DNA of 47,240 nucleotides from an uncultured Prevotellaceae bacterium (GCA_947165675.1 CAMVBJ010000025.1:1-47240), one strand, 5' to 3'. Numbered from the stretch's first letter, positions 18,260-26,640 are shown. Translations and numbers: made by a program. The notes: generated by a model from the letters alone, not told the origin.

Positions 18260-19630
18260 TTAATTCAGCAGCATGTCGATCAATGCGGTAACATCGGCAA
18301 TGGTTATTCCATCGTTACCGTTAACATCGGCGGCATTGATGTCGATGAGGCTGTCGTCACCATTCAGCAGGTAGTCAATGAGTGCAGTGACGTCGGCAAT
18401 GCTGACGGAACCATCCTTATTGACGTCGCCGATGAGCGTCTGCACGGGAGGAGTCCATCCCTCAGGTGGCTGGATGCCGATAAGCATCTCATGGCCTGAG
18501 TTGAACTCTAAGTATTCTCCACTGCGGTGCGTCATGTTGAGCGCGGTCGATACATACCAGCCATCGCAGGTGCCATACCAGCCAAGGTTGAAATGGAACA
18601 TACCATCGCTGTTGTAGCCGTCGCAGATAAAGGCATGGCCACTGCTTGCCTCGTCAGCAGAATACAAGATGGGACGGCCTGCATCCAGCTCGGTCCTCAT
18701 CTTTGCTTCCCATTGCTCTATTGAATTGCCCCTATACACATGTTGGGCGGTGGAACGGTAGCCAAAACTCTTCATCGCTGCCAGCTGGTCGGATGTATAG
18801 GCACCGCTGCCTTCAGGGTCATAGTTCATTTCTACCGCCTGACCACAATAACGACCTAACTTAGCTACTTCTTGGGCTTGAGCATCGGTATAGGTGTCCT
18901 GGATTAGTTGGCTGGTGTTCCAGTCCCAGTGACAATAGGATTTGAGCATCAAACTGTAATCAAATGTAGTAGCGGGCAGATCCTCAACAGTTAATGAACT
19001 ACCCCACCAACCACCACCGATGGTGTAACCTGAAATAGCTTTGCTGCCTTCAGGAAATTTCCAGTAGTACATCACCTGGGCCATCGCGGTAGCAACGCAA
19101 CCCACGACGCAATACTCGCCGTTCTTCTTGGGGCACTGCCAGTCGTAAGGATCTTCTTGGCCCCAGGTAGTCTTGATAAGGGGATCCACGCCGCTGCTGG
19201 CATTGAGTGTCTGGTGGACGGGCACCAGGTCATTACCCTCGTATTTCTGGAGGAATTCAATTTCCTGTTTATAGCCATTCAACAGGCCTTGAAGGCCGTA
19301 GGGCAGTTTGTTGAAATCCATGTAGCCCTTGTCGCTGTAGCCTAACACCTGGGGAGCGCGGTCCTCACCAGCGATGATGACAAAACCGCCACCCTTGACA
19401 TTGAAGGCATAGTAGGCATTGGCATCAGATGATGCTCTGGATGCTTCGGCGTGAACGAGCACGAGGTCAGCCGTGTGGGCATTAAATAAGCCTTTAGCGT
19501 TTTGTTGATGGATGAATTGGTTAGCAATGGTGCGTGCCTTGGTGGCATCTACATTGCCGGCATTCGCGTTGAGGGCGGTCATGGCAAATACCGCAACCGC
19601 CATAGTTGTCATGAGATTTTTAATCTTCAT
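18260..19630 (-). CDS. Secreted C10 cysteine protease 3 with dockerin-like pair
   Basis: 456 residues: signal peptide (MKIKNLMTTMAVAVFAMTAL), prodomain with YYAFNVKGGGFVIIAGEDRA, then the C10 catalytic domain. The catalytic Cys is C178 (YCVVGCVATAMAQ) and the His is H332 (GHAFICDGYN), followed by FNLGWYGTCDGWY. The tail has two intact calcium loops (DVNKDGSVSIADVTALID and DVNGNDGITIADVTALID). The core is clearly closer to protease 4 than to 1 or 2. Its start is only 42 bases after the stop of protease 4 with no promoter or terminator visible between, so the two are probably co-transcribed. Confidence 0.88.
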   Translation of the reverse strand: MKIKNLMTTMAVAVFAMTALNANAGNVDATKARTIANQFIHQQNAKGLFNAHTADLVLVHAEASRASSDANAYYAFNVKGGGFVIIAGEDRAPQVLGYSDKGYMDFNKLPYGLQGLLNGYKQEIEFLQKYEGNDLVPVHQTLNASSGVDPLIKTTWGQEDPYDWQCPKKNGEYCVVGCVATAMAQVMYYWKFPEGSKAISGYTIGGGWWGSSLTVEDLPATTFDYSLMLKSYCHWDWNTSQLIQDTYTDAQAQEVAKLGRYCGQAVEMNYDPEGSGAYTSDQLAAMKSFGYRSTAQHVYRGNSIEQWEAKMRTELDAGRPILYSADEASSGHAFICDGYNSDGMFHFNLGWYGTCDGWYVSTALNMTHRSGEYLEFNSGHEMLIGIQPPEGWTPPVQTLIGDVNKDGSVSIADVTALIDYLLNGDDSLIDINAADVNGNDGITIADVTALIDMLLN

Positions 19631-19672
19631 AATGGATGGTTTGATAGGTTTATGATGTGAATTGAAAGTCGT

Positions 19673-21334
19673 TTATTTTGCCGACAGCAGGACGTCGATG
19701 AGTTCGGTCACGTCATCGATGATCAACACGGGATGGGTGTTGTTCAACAGCATGTCGATGGTCATGGTCACGTCGTCGATGTTAAATGGTGCTCCATACT
19801 TGGCCAGATGGCCTACCACGTTGAGCTGGCTGCTCTCGCACTGGATGCGCGTGCTGCGGTTCGCTGTCGAGAAGAAGTAATGGAACTGCACGTCATAGCT
19901 GCCTGTCTCGAGTGTCGTGGGCAGGACGATGCCAGCAGTCACGTTGCTGCCTTGCTCAAAGTTAGCGGGAACCACGTTGATGGCATTACTCATGGCAAGT
20001 TTGCCCGTGGCATTGTTGATGGTAAACATCAGGTTCAGACTCTCATTGGTGGCAAGGACGTTCACGTTGTTAGCCTGGACGTCCAGGGTTTCGCCTAACA
20101 CGAGCAGCTCGTTAGATGCCTGCAGGGCGTCGGCCGAGATGATGCAGTACTCGGGAGGAACAACCCCCAGGAGAACCTCGTGGTTGGAGTTAAATCTCAG
20201 GTAGTCGCCTGAACGGTGTGTCATGTTCAATGCCGTCGAAACATACCAGCCGTCACAAGTGCCGTACCAGCCGAAGTTGAAATGGAACAAGCCCTCGGCA
20301 TTATAGCCGTCGCAGATAAAGGCATGTCCGCCCTCGGCAGGATCAGAGGCTGAGTAGAGGATGGGACGGCGCAGGTCCAGTTCTTCCCGGAGCAAGGCTT
20401 CCCACTCAGCGGTACTGTAAGATGTTCCCCACCAACTGTCGCGCTCCACGTCACGGGCACTGTTGCTGTAACCGAATTCCTTCATCGCACTCAGCTGGCT
20501 GAAAGTGTAGGCGCCACTGCCCTCAGGGCTGTAACCCATATCCACGGCTTGGCCGCAATAGCGGCTCAGTTTGGCAACTTCCTGAGCTTGCTCGTCGGTA
20601 TAGGCGTCTTGAACAAGCACGCTGTTGTCCCAATCCCAGTGGCAGTAGCTGTGCAGCATCTTGCTGTAGTTGAAGTTTGTCGCGGGAAGGGAGGGAATCG
20701 TCTGGTTAATATCGTAGCAGTAGTAGGAGCTCACTCCTGAACAAGAGGTCGGGTATTTCCAGTAGTACATGACTTGGGCCATCGCGGTGGCAACGCAGCC
20801 AACCACGCAATATTCGCCTTGATAGACGGGACATTGCAGGTAGTATGGCATTTCCTGTCCCCAATAGGTCTTGATCAGCGGTTCAACACCTGTACCGCCA
20901 GTGGCGCGCATGGCAGGTTTCATGTTCAGCTCGGGATGGGCCTGCAGGTACTCGATTTCTTCCTTGTACCCGCTCAACAGAGCCTTGAAATTGTCAGGCA
21001 GGTTGTTGAAATCCAAGTGTCCCTGGTCACTATAACCCAGCACTTGGCTTGCACGGTCCTCGCCGGCTATAAGGATAAAGCCTCCTCCGTTGATGTTAAA
21101 GGCATAGTAGGCCATTGCATTCGGGTCCACCTTCGAGGACTCGGCATGAACGAGCTTCAGGTCGGCAAGTGCCGGGGCCTTCAATGAGCCTGGAGCTGTT
21201 GTTGCATGTTGTTTGAGAAAATTACTTGCCGCAGTACGGGCTGCGTTGACGTTGACGTTTCCGGCATTGGCGTTTGGGCAAAAAGCTACAACCGTTGCCA
21301 GAGCGCATGCACTGATAAGATTCTTGAGTTTCAT
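19673..21334 (-). CDS. Secreted C10 cysteine protease 4 with Ig-like domain and degenerate dockerin-like tail
   Basis: 553 residues, about 90 longer than its neighbours. After signal peptide and prodomain, the catalytic domain carries C180 (YCVVGCVATAMAQ) and H337 (GGHAFICDGYN). Residues about 400-510 form an extra beta-rich domain (SADALQASNELLVLGETLDV ... GSYDVQFHYFFSTAN) that looks Ig-like. The final 45 residues keep the second halves of two dockerin-like repeats (NIDDVTMTIDMLL, IIDDVTELIDVLL), but the calcium-loop halves, DVNGD in the paralogues, are gone. It is therefore a decayed or re-purposed module. It is the first gene of a likely two-gene transcript with protease 3. Confidence 0.86.
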   Translation of the reverse strand: MKLKNLISACALATVVAFCPNANAGNVNVNAARTAASNFLKQHATTAPGSLKAPALADLKLVHAESSKVDPNAMAYYAFNINGGGFILIAGEDRASQVLGYSDQGHLDFNNLPDNFKALLSGYKEEIEYLQAHPELNMKPAMRATGGTGVEPLIKTYWGQEMPYYLQCPVYQGEYCVVGCVATAMAQVMYYWKYPTSCSGVSSYYCYDINQTIPSLPATNFNYSKMLHSYCHWDWDNSVLVQDAYTDEQAQEVAKLSRYCGQAVDMGYSPEGSGAYTFSQLSAMKEFGYSNSARDVERDSWWGTSYSTAEWEALLREELDLRRPILYSASDPAEGGHAFICDGYNAEGLFHFNFGWYGTCDGWYVSTALNMTHRSGDYLRFNSNHEVLLGVVPPEYCIISADALQASNELLVLGETLDVQANNVNVLATNESLNLMFTINNATGKLAMSNAINVVPANFEQGSNVTAGIVLPTTLETGSYDVQFHYFFSTANRSTRIQCESSQLNVVGHLAKYGAPFNIDDVTMTIDMLLNNTHPVLIIDDVTELIDVLLSAK

Positions 21335-21387
21335 AGCTATTTCTGTTTATGATTTAATTAGTTCTACTATGTTGATTAAATATCTGC

Positions 21388-21395
21388 CAAAAGTA
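21388..21395 (-). promoter_or_regulatory. -7 box of the C10 protease 4-3 unit
   Basis: TACTTTTG on the minus strand, 54 nt before the start of protease 4. Confidence 0.55.
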
Positions 21396-21494
21396 GTATG
21401 TTTTCTGCAAAATGCCAAGAAATTGTCAATATAATCCAACTTTTTCCTTAAAAAATCTCACTTCGCTGCCATTTTTCCAATATGGACATATATT

Positions 21495-21531
21495 AAAAGG
21501 TGGAACACCCGCTCGGGGCGTTCCACCTTTT
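21495..21531 (-). terminator. Strong hairpin terminator after the propeller-dockerin gene
   Basis: AAAAGGTGGAAC (21495-21506) pairs with GTTCCACCTTTT (21520-21531), and the loop adds further C-G pairs. Its A/T-flanked stem could work in both directions; in context it ends the minus-strand gene at 21571-23325. Confidence 0.8.
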
Positions 21532-21570
21532 CAAAATGATGGTAGTTTAAGTGTGATTTTTATCTTAAGC

Positions 21571-23325
21571 TTATTTGCTCAGCAACATGTCAATCAAGGC
21601 GGTAACATCACCGATGCTTACCTCGTTGTCCTCATTCACGTCGGCTGCGGGATGACCACCTGTATTACCCGACAGCAACAGGTCAATCAGGGCGGTAACA
21701 TCACCGATGCTTGTTTCTCCATCACCGTTCACGTCACCCTTGATGAATGTGATGGCACTGTCATTGTTGCCGTTGTTGATGCTCACGGGCAGGGTGAAGG
21801 CTGCTACCATTGCACTCTGACCAATAGAGTTGGTCAAGGTGAAGTCCTCGGTGCCGAAGTAAACTTCTGTCGAGCCCTTGCCCATGCGACTCATCACGTA
21901 CAGGTTGTGACTGTCACACACGGCAGCACAGTTCTGGAGATCGTTGGAGTTGTTGGCCAGTACCCACTGCTCGCCAGCGCTCATGTCTTTGATATTGTAT
22001 TGCTGGATGAACAGATTGTTCACCAGAATGTGGCCAAATGCATAAACGTGCTCGCTGTCGTCCTTGCTCTCAAACACGCCATTCAGACCAGACTGGTTCT
22101 TGCCATAGGCGGTAGCGCCTAACCATGAGCCGTTTTTCTTGTCGAGGCGTAGCAGCATACCGTCGCGAGTCTTCCCTGACCAGTCATAGCTGGCTGCTTC
22201 GCCATCGGTGAGGTTGGCACGAACTTTACCCGTCAGCCACATGTTGTCACCGATTACGTTGACAGTCAATTTGTTGTAGATGGAGCCTTTGTAGCTATCG
22301 AGCAGCGTCTTGGCCCACTCGACGTTCAGATCCTTGTCCATGCAGCCCACCAGCAGGTCGCGGTAGTTCTCGCCCTGGCCTTGTGCCAGTGCGATATTGC
22401 CCATAGTGATAGCATTGGCGCTCTCGATATAACCGGCAAAGTAGATTTTGCCATCATTCATCGTCAGGCTGGCAATGTTGGCACTCGTGGTCACGCCCTG
22501 TTGAACAATACTCTTCACATATTGTCCTTGAGCATTGTACTTGGCAATGAACAGGTCACCACGGGTCTTCTGTGAGTCACCGTCCCAACCTTCGCTGCTC
22601 TGCGAGGTCAGTGTTGTATCATCCATAGTGATGCTGGTCACGAACCTTCCACCCACATAGAGGTTATCCTCACCATCGACCGTGATGCTACCGATGTAAA
22701 TAGCATCGCCAGTATAGGTGCTTGAACTGGTAGGCATGGGAGCACTGTCAACATGAATCATCTTGTGCCACTCGATTTTACCTTGGTTGTCAATCTTGAG
22801 GATGACTACCTGATAGTAGCGGTTGCCGTCGGTAAGTTCCCAGTCCAGGGTGGTGTTGGCACAACTGGCGTCGATGAAGTTTGGCTTCACATCGGTGTAG
22901 CCTGCGGTGTGGCGCAGCTTAGCGACCACGTAGGCTCCGCCGTCGCTGGTACCGGCAACCATGCCGTTGTTGGCTGCGGCGTCACCTGTTGTGCTGTACA
23001 CACTCCACATGGGTGCCCCCGTTTGTGCATCGGTCTTGACGATGACCATGCTATTGTTGTAGCCAGTGCTGCCGTGATTGGTTCCCATTCCCACCACTTG
23101 ACCGCCGTAGGTGAACTCCTGGGTGTTTGTGGTTGTACCACAACTGTTGAACACGAGCAGGTTGCCGTCAGTGGCCATGGCGATGTTGTAACCTATGTTG
23201 GCGAGAGTTGCGTCACCATCATTCTGCCAGCCGAAGTTGTTGGCCCACATCAGAGTGGGAGTCTGGGCGCTTGCCATCAGTGCGCTGGTGGCAAGACCTA
23301 ACATAAACATGTAACTTTTCTTCAT
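21571..23325 (-). CDS. Secreted beta-propeller-like protein with dockerin-like pair
   Basis: 584 residues with signal peptide (MKKSYMFMLGLATSALMASA). The body is built from repeated strand groups such as GNLLVFNSCG, MVIVKTDAQTGAPMWSVYS, VVILKIDNQGKIEWHKMI, LFIAKYNAQGQYVKSI and LLVGCMDKDLNVEWAKTL. This pattern, a value followed by 'xxGxxxW', is that of propeller proteins of the SBBP/PQQ-like type. The C-terminus has two intact calcium loops (DVNGDGETSIGDVTALID and DVNEDNEVSIGDVTALID). No catalytic residues are apparent, so binding or a structural surface role is more likely than an enzyme. It is a single-gene unit with its own promoter and terminator, at the head of the dockerin-bearing protease island. 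Confidence 0.75.
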   Translation of the reverse strand: MKKSYMFMLGLATSALMASAQTPTLMWANNFGWQNDGDATLANIGYNIAMATDGNLLVFNSCGTTTNTQEFTYGGQVVGMGTNHGSTGYNNSMVIVKTDAQTGAPMWSVYSTTGDAAANNGMVAGTSDGGAYVVAKLRHTAGYTDVKPNFIDASCANTTLDWELTDGNRYYQVVILKIDNQGKIEWHKMIHVDSAPMPTSSSTYTGDAIYIGSITVDGEDNLYVGGRFVTSITMDDTTLTSQSSEGWDGDSQKTRGDLFIAKYNAQGQYVKSIVQQGVTTSANIASLTMNDGKIYFAGYIESANAITMGNIALAQGQGENYRDLLVGCMDKDLNVEWAKTLLDSYKGSIYNKLTVNVIGDNMWLTGKVRANLTDGEAASYDWSGKTRDGMLLRLDKKNGSWLGATAYGKNQSGLNGVFESKDDSEHVYAFGHILVNNLFIQQYNIKDMSAGEQWVLANNSNDLQNCAAVCDSHNLYVMSRMGKGSTEVYFGTEDFTLTNSIGQSAMVAAFTLPVSINNGNNDSAITFIKGDVNGDGETSIGDVTALIDLLLSGNTGGHPAADVNEDNEVSIGDVTALIDMLLSK

Positions 23326-23375
23326 TGTTTCTCTGTTTGTTTACTTTTTAGATTGAATATTAACTTTTCACTCCG

Positions 23376-23383
23376 CAAAATTA
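23376..23383 (-). promoter_or_regulatory. -7 box of the propeller-dockerin gene
   Basis: TAATTTTG on the minus strand, 50 nt before the ATG at 23325. Confidence 0.6.
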
Positions 23384-23486
23384 CGCCTACCTGATTTGAC
23401 CCAAAATAGCCTAATTTGATGTTTTTTACCTCAATTACTCACTATATTTAGTGAATGCCTTCATAAAGATGCAGAATTGGTGGGTA

Positions 23487-23552
23487 TGGCAATTTTGGTA
23501 ATATCTTCGGCAATTTTGGTATTGTGGGTGTTGCAATACGGTAGTAATTTTG
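23487..23552 (+). promoter_or_regulatory. Direct-repeat operator and promoter of the alpha/beta hydrolase gene
   Basis: TGGCAATTTTGGTA (23487-23500) and CGGCAATTTTGGTA (23508-23521) are 21 bp apart. A TTG (23522-23524) and, 20 nt later, TAATTTTG (23545-23552) form the promoter. The second repeat starts 37 bp before the -7 box, the same geometry as at 24766 and 28882. The box ends four bases before the ATG at 23557. Confidence 0.75.
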
Positions 23553-23556
23553 CGAC

Positions 23557-24657
23557 ATGAAAAATTACAGAATTATCTCACTATTAATCACGGCCAGCAT
23601 GATTACATTCGGTAGTAATGCTTTGGCTCAGAATAAGATTCATCACATGAAACAGACTCAAATCAAGAAGCAGGAGCTTCAACTCACCACCACATGGGAC
23701 AAGGTTTTTCCCAAAAGTGACAAAGTTGATCACAAGAAGGTGACCTTTGTTAATCGATACGGTATCACTCTTGCTGCCGACATGTATATCCCCAAGGGTG
23801 CAACAGGTAAGTTGGCAGCTATTGCCATGAGCGGTCCCTTTGGGGCTGTTAAGGAGCAGTGCAGTGGCTTGTACGCTCAGGAGATGGCCGAACGTGGTTT
23901 CTTGACCATCGCCTTTGATCCGTCATTTACGGGTGAGAGTGGGGGAGAACCTCGTTACATGGCATCACCCGACATCAACACTGAGGACTTCCAGGCTGCT
24001 GTGGATTTCCTGTCAACACTTGATAATGTGGATCCCGAGCGCATTGGCATCCTGGGTATCTGTGGTTGGGGTGGCCTGGCATTGAACACCGCTGCCATCG
24101 ACACCCGCATCAAGGCTACTGCTGTCATGACGATGTATGACATGACTCGTGTCAATGCCCGTGGCTATTTTGACTCAATGGACGAGGAGGCTCGTCACCA
24201 GCAGCGCGTTGCCTTGAATAATCAGCGCAGCGTTGACTATGCCCGTGGTTACTACGAGACTGGTGGTGGCGTGGTTGACCCCTTGCCTGACGATGCTCCA
24301 CAGTTTGTCAAGGATTACTATGACTATTACAAGACCAGCCGTGGTTACCATGAGCGTTCGCTTAATTCCAATGATGGCTGGAACCAGACTGGTTGCATCT
24401 CGTTCATGAACCAGCCCATCTTGAAGTACACCAAGGAAATTCGCTCGGCTGTTCTCATTGTTCATGGCGAGAAGGCTCATTCCCGCTACTTTGCCGAGGA
24501 TGCTTATCGCGACATGACCTCCTATACCAGCTACCGTGATAACAAGGAGTTGATGATTATCCCTGGCGCCACCCATTGTGACCTCTACGACGGAGGCAAG
24601 AACAAAGTCATCCCTTGGGACAAGTTAGAGTCTTTCTTTAAGACCAACCTGAAGTAA
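23557..24657 (+). CDS. Exported alpha/beta hydrolase with a cysteine nucleophile (dienelactone hydrolase-like)
   Basis: 366 residues. A signal peptide (MKNYRIISLLITASMITFGS, ending NALAQ) precedes an alpha/beta-hydrolase fold: DMYIPKG and AIAMSGPFG (oxyanion region), GILGICGWGG (nucleophile elbow), VLIVHGE (acid) and PGATHCDL (His). The putative triad is C169, E305 and H340. Cys at the nucleophile position (GxCxG) is the arrangement of dienelactone hydrolases, whereas most esterases have Ser. Substrate unknown; hydrolysis of a small lactone or ester in the periplasm is inferred. Met31 (23647) begins a complete-looking cytosolic form. The -7 box ends four bases before the first ATG, so the mRNA may be leaderless or start downstream of it. 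Confidence 0.82.
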   Translation: MKNYRIISLLITASMITFGSNALAQNKIHHMKQTQIKKQELQLTTTWDKVFPKSDKVDHKKVTFVNRYGITLAADMYIPKGATGKLAAIAMSGPFGAVKEQCSGLYAQEMAERGFLTIAFDPSFTGESGGEPRYMASPDINTEDFQAAVDFLSTLDNVDPERIGILGICGWGGLALNTAAIDTRIKATAVMTMYDMTRVNARGYFDSMDEEARHQQRVALNNQRSVDYARGYYETGGGVVDPLPDDAPQFVKDYYDYYKTSRGYHERSLNSNDGWNQTGCISFMNQPILKYTKEIRSAVLIVHGEKAHSRYFAEDAYRDMTSYTSYRDNKELMIIPGATHCDLYDGGKNKVIPWDKLESFFKTNLK

Positions 24658-24692
24658 ACACTTGCTATTTTATTGCTTGCCTTTATATTTAG

Positions 24693-24731
24693 ATGATTGC
24701 CCGAAACTCAATGTGGGTTTTGGGCAATCAT
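24693..24731 (+). terminator. Hairpin after the alpha/beta hydrolase gene
   Basis: ATGATTGCCC (24693-24702) pairs with GGGCAATCAT (24722-24731), extended inward by CGAAACTC against GGGTTTTG with wobble pairs. The T-tract after it is poor, so termination strength is uncertain. Confidence 0.6.
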
Positions 24732-24765
24732 TATGATAATGTGTTTCCTACCATGTTATCAATCA

Positions 24766-24831
24766 CGGTAATAATGGTAAAATATTCGGTAAAAAGGGTA
24801 TTGATTGATGTGAAAAAAGGAAATAATTTTG
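24766..24831 (+). promoter_or_regulatory. Direct-repeat operator and promoter of the flavodoxin pair
   Basis: CGGTAATAATGGTA (24766-24779) and CGGTAAAAAGGGTA (24787-24800) are 21 bp apart with spacer AAATATT. A TTG at 24801-24803 and TAATTTTG at 24824-24831 (20-nt gap) form the promoter. The second repeat abuts the -33 position, typical of an AraC-family activator site. Confidence 0.78.
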
Positions 24832-24865
24832 CAATCTGAATTAATAACTCAAGTAACCATTTATC

Positions 24866-25990
24866 ATGATGAAAAAATTATTTCTTACAGTGTTATTGAT
24901 GTCGGTATTTTTTACAGGTAATGCTGTGCCTGCAACCGACGCCCGGGTACTGGTGTTGTATTATACTTACAGTGGCGTTACAGAAACACTCGCCCAGGCG
25001 ATTGCCGACAATTGTGGAGGCACCTTGCTCGAAGTTGTGGATCATGGTAATTATCCTCGTCCCGAGAGTCAGACGACTTATAGCTATGCTAACAATGAGC
25101 GTAGCCAGATTGATTCAGGAAACTGGCCCGAAATCAAGACCAGTGTAGAAAGCTTCGACCAGTGGGATGCTGTCATCATCTGCACCCCGTTGTGGAACGG
25201 CAAGATGGCCAATCCGATGCTTACTTTCCTGCACAATCACGCCAATAAACTCGCGGGTAAGCAAGTAGCCCTTGCTGTGACCAGTTGGAGCAGTGGCATC
25301 ACCAATGTCATCAATGATGCTCACAATCAGTTGCCTGACTGTGCTTTTGTGGGCGATGCCTTACACATTAATTATAATAATCGAGCCAATATTGCGACAA
25401 TGGCAGCCTCTTGGGTCGGTACGCTCGATTTTGAAGTCTCACAACCTGCTGCACAACAGATTCAGGTTATTGTCGGAGATAAGACGTTCATGGCTACGCT
25501 GGCCGACAATGCTACTGCAGAGGCATTCCGTGAACTGTTGCCGCTCACGCTGAACATGACTGAGCTCAATGGCAATGAGAAATACAACTACCTGAATGTC
25601 AACCTTCCTGCCGATGCTGTCAACCCTGGAACCATTCAAGCTGGCGACATCATGCTCTACGGGCAGTCATGCGTGGTATTGTTCTACGAGACTTTTAATA
25701 CTTCCTATGCTTACACCCGCATTGGCTCTATTGATGACCCCACAGGCTTGGCCGAGGCGTTGGGTTCAGGCAATGTGACTGTGAAGTTTGAGACTGTAGC
25801 AGGCCATGTCATTGTGGGAGACGTGAATGGTGATGGCGAGGTTAGCATCGGTGATGTGACAGCCCTCATTGATAGTCTGCTGGGTGATGTGTCTGCTCTT
25901 GACAAGGCCGTGAGCGATGTCAATCAGGATGGTGAAGTGACCATCGGTGATGTGACGGCATTGATTGACAAACTTTTATCAAATAATTAA
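24866..25990 (+). CDS. Exported flavodoxin / cyclophilin-like / dockerin-like fusion protein
   Basis: 374 residues. A signal peptide (MKKLFLTVLLMSVFFTGNA) is followed by a flavodoxin domain (about 27-185) with the FMN phosphate loop TYSGVTET at residues 34-41 and the CTPLWNGKMANPM loop. Residues about 195-310 are a cyclophilin-like small beta-barrel (IQVIVGDKTFMATLADN ... GDIMLYGQSCVVLFYETF). The end (about 316-374) has two intact calcium loops (DVNGDGEVSIGDVTALID, DVNQDGEVTIGDVTALID). Flavodoxins are normally cytosolic electron carriers, so export with a calcium module is unusual. Redox work outside the cytoplasm is inferred, with an unknown donor. Five bases separate it from a second flavodoxin gene, so the two form an operon. 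Confidence 0.82.
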   Translation: MMKKLFLTVLLMSVFFTGNAVPATDARVLVLYYTYSGVTETLAQAIADNCGGTLLEVVDHGNYPRPESQTTYSYANNERSQIDSGNWPEIKTSVESFDQWDAVIICTPLWNGKMANPMLTFLHNHANKLAGKQVALAVTSWSSGITNVINDAHNQLPDCAFVGDALHINYNNRANIATMAASWVGTLDFEVSQPAAQQIQVIVGDKTFMATLADNATAEAFRELLPLTLNMTELNGNEKYNYLNVNLPADAVNPGTIQAGDIMLYGQSCVVLFYETFNTSYAYTRIGSIDDPTGLAEALGSGNVTVKFETVAGHVIVGDVNGDGEVSIGDVTALIDSLLGDVSALDKAVSDVNQDGEVTIGDVTALIDKLLSNN

Positions 25991-25995
25991 AGAAT

Positions 25996-26568
25996 ATGAG
26001 AATCAAGTGCATAGTATTAACTATCGTTGTCGGTTGCATAGCGCTCAGCGCAATGGCAACCGCCAACGCCCAAAACAGTAATGAAAAGATGAGTAACAAA
26101 AAAACGCTGGTTGCCTACTTCAGTGCAACTGGAACAACAATGGAGGCAGCCTCTAAACTTGCAAAAGCCGCAAATGCCGACTTGCATGAAATCGTTCCCG
26201 CAATTCCTTACACTCCCGCCGATCTCAACTGGCGTGACAAGAAGAGTCGTTCCACCATTGAGATGGAGAACAAGTCCAGCCGACCAGCCATAGCTAACAG
26301 GGTTGAGCATATGGAACAGTACGACACCGTGTTTGTGGGTTATCCCATCTGGTGGTACATCGCTCCAACCATCATCAATACTTTCCTGGAACAATACGAC
26401 TTCACGGGTAAGACAGTTGTGCCTTTCTTTACCTCAGGCGGTAGTGGCGCTGGTGAGACCATGCGCTACCTGCGTCCCTCGGCCCCTGGCGCCAACTGGA
26501 TTGATCCCAAAAATCTCAACTACATGGGTGAGGCTGAGATGAAATCCTGGGTGGAATCCCTCAAATGA
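25996..26568 (+). CDS. Exported flavodoxin
   Basis: 190 residues. A signal peptide-like leader (MRIKCIVLTIVVGCIALSAM, ending ATANAQ) precedes a standard flavodoxin with the FMN loop SATGTTMEA at 43-51, the VFVGYPIWWYIAP segment that stacks on the flavin, and FFTSGGSGAGET. Met32 (26089) is exactly where a cytosolic homologue would start (MSNKKTLVAYFSATG). Either the leader was added to an intact cytosolic gene, or both starts are used. It is the second gene of the operon that begins at 24866. The partner reductase is not in the window. Confidence 0.85.
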   Translation: MRIKCIVLTIVVGCIALSAMATANAQNSNEKMSNKKTLVAYFSATGTTMEAASKLAKAANADLHEIVPAIPYTPADLNWRDKKSRSTIEMENKSSRPAIANRVEHMEQYDTVFVGYPIWWYIAPTIINTFLEQYDFTGKTVVPFFTSGGSGAGETMRYLRPSAPGANWIDPKNLNYMGEAEMKSWVESLK

Positions 26569-26580
26569 TTTGCCCCGGAT

Positions 26581-26611
26581 TTGCCACTGTCGGGAAAATG
26601 TAGTAATTTTG
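26581..26611 (+). promoter_or_regulatory. Promoter of the DUF362-alcohol dehydrogenase operon
   Basis: TTG at 26581-26583 and TAATTTTG at 26604-26611 with a 20-nt gap. ATTTGCC occurs twice, 11 bp apart (26568 and 26579), at the -33 region. The CGGTA-type repeats of the neighbouring promoters are not present. Confidence 0.6.
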
Positions 26612-26640
26612 CACGCTAAAACATTTAATGATCAACAACA

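Noticed and set aside
23384-23420. AGGCTATTTTGGGT on the minus strand before the propeller-dockerin gene as a further operator copy
   Set aside because: It starts 29 bp rather than 37 bp from the -7 box and has no second repeat at 21 bp, so the strict geometry of the other three is not met.
15063-25990. Regularly repeated DNA at the ends of several genes, suggesting a repeat array
   Set aside because: The repeats are coding sequence for dockerin-like calcium loops, in frame and at the gene ends; there are no spacers of CRISPR type.
26566-26611. Membership of the DUF362-dehydrogenase promoter in the CGGTA operator group
   Set aside because: At the expected positions the sequence is GATTTGCCCCGGAT, which does not match. 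Only the common -33/-7 boxes are shared.
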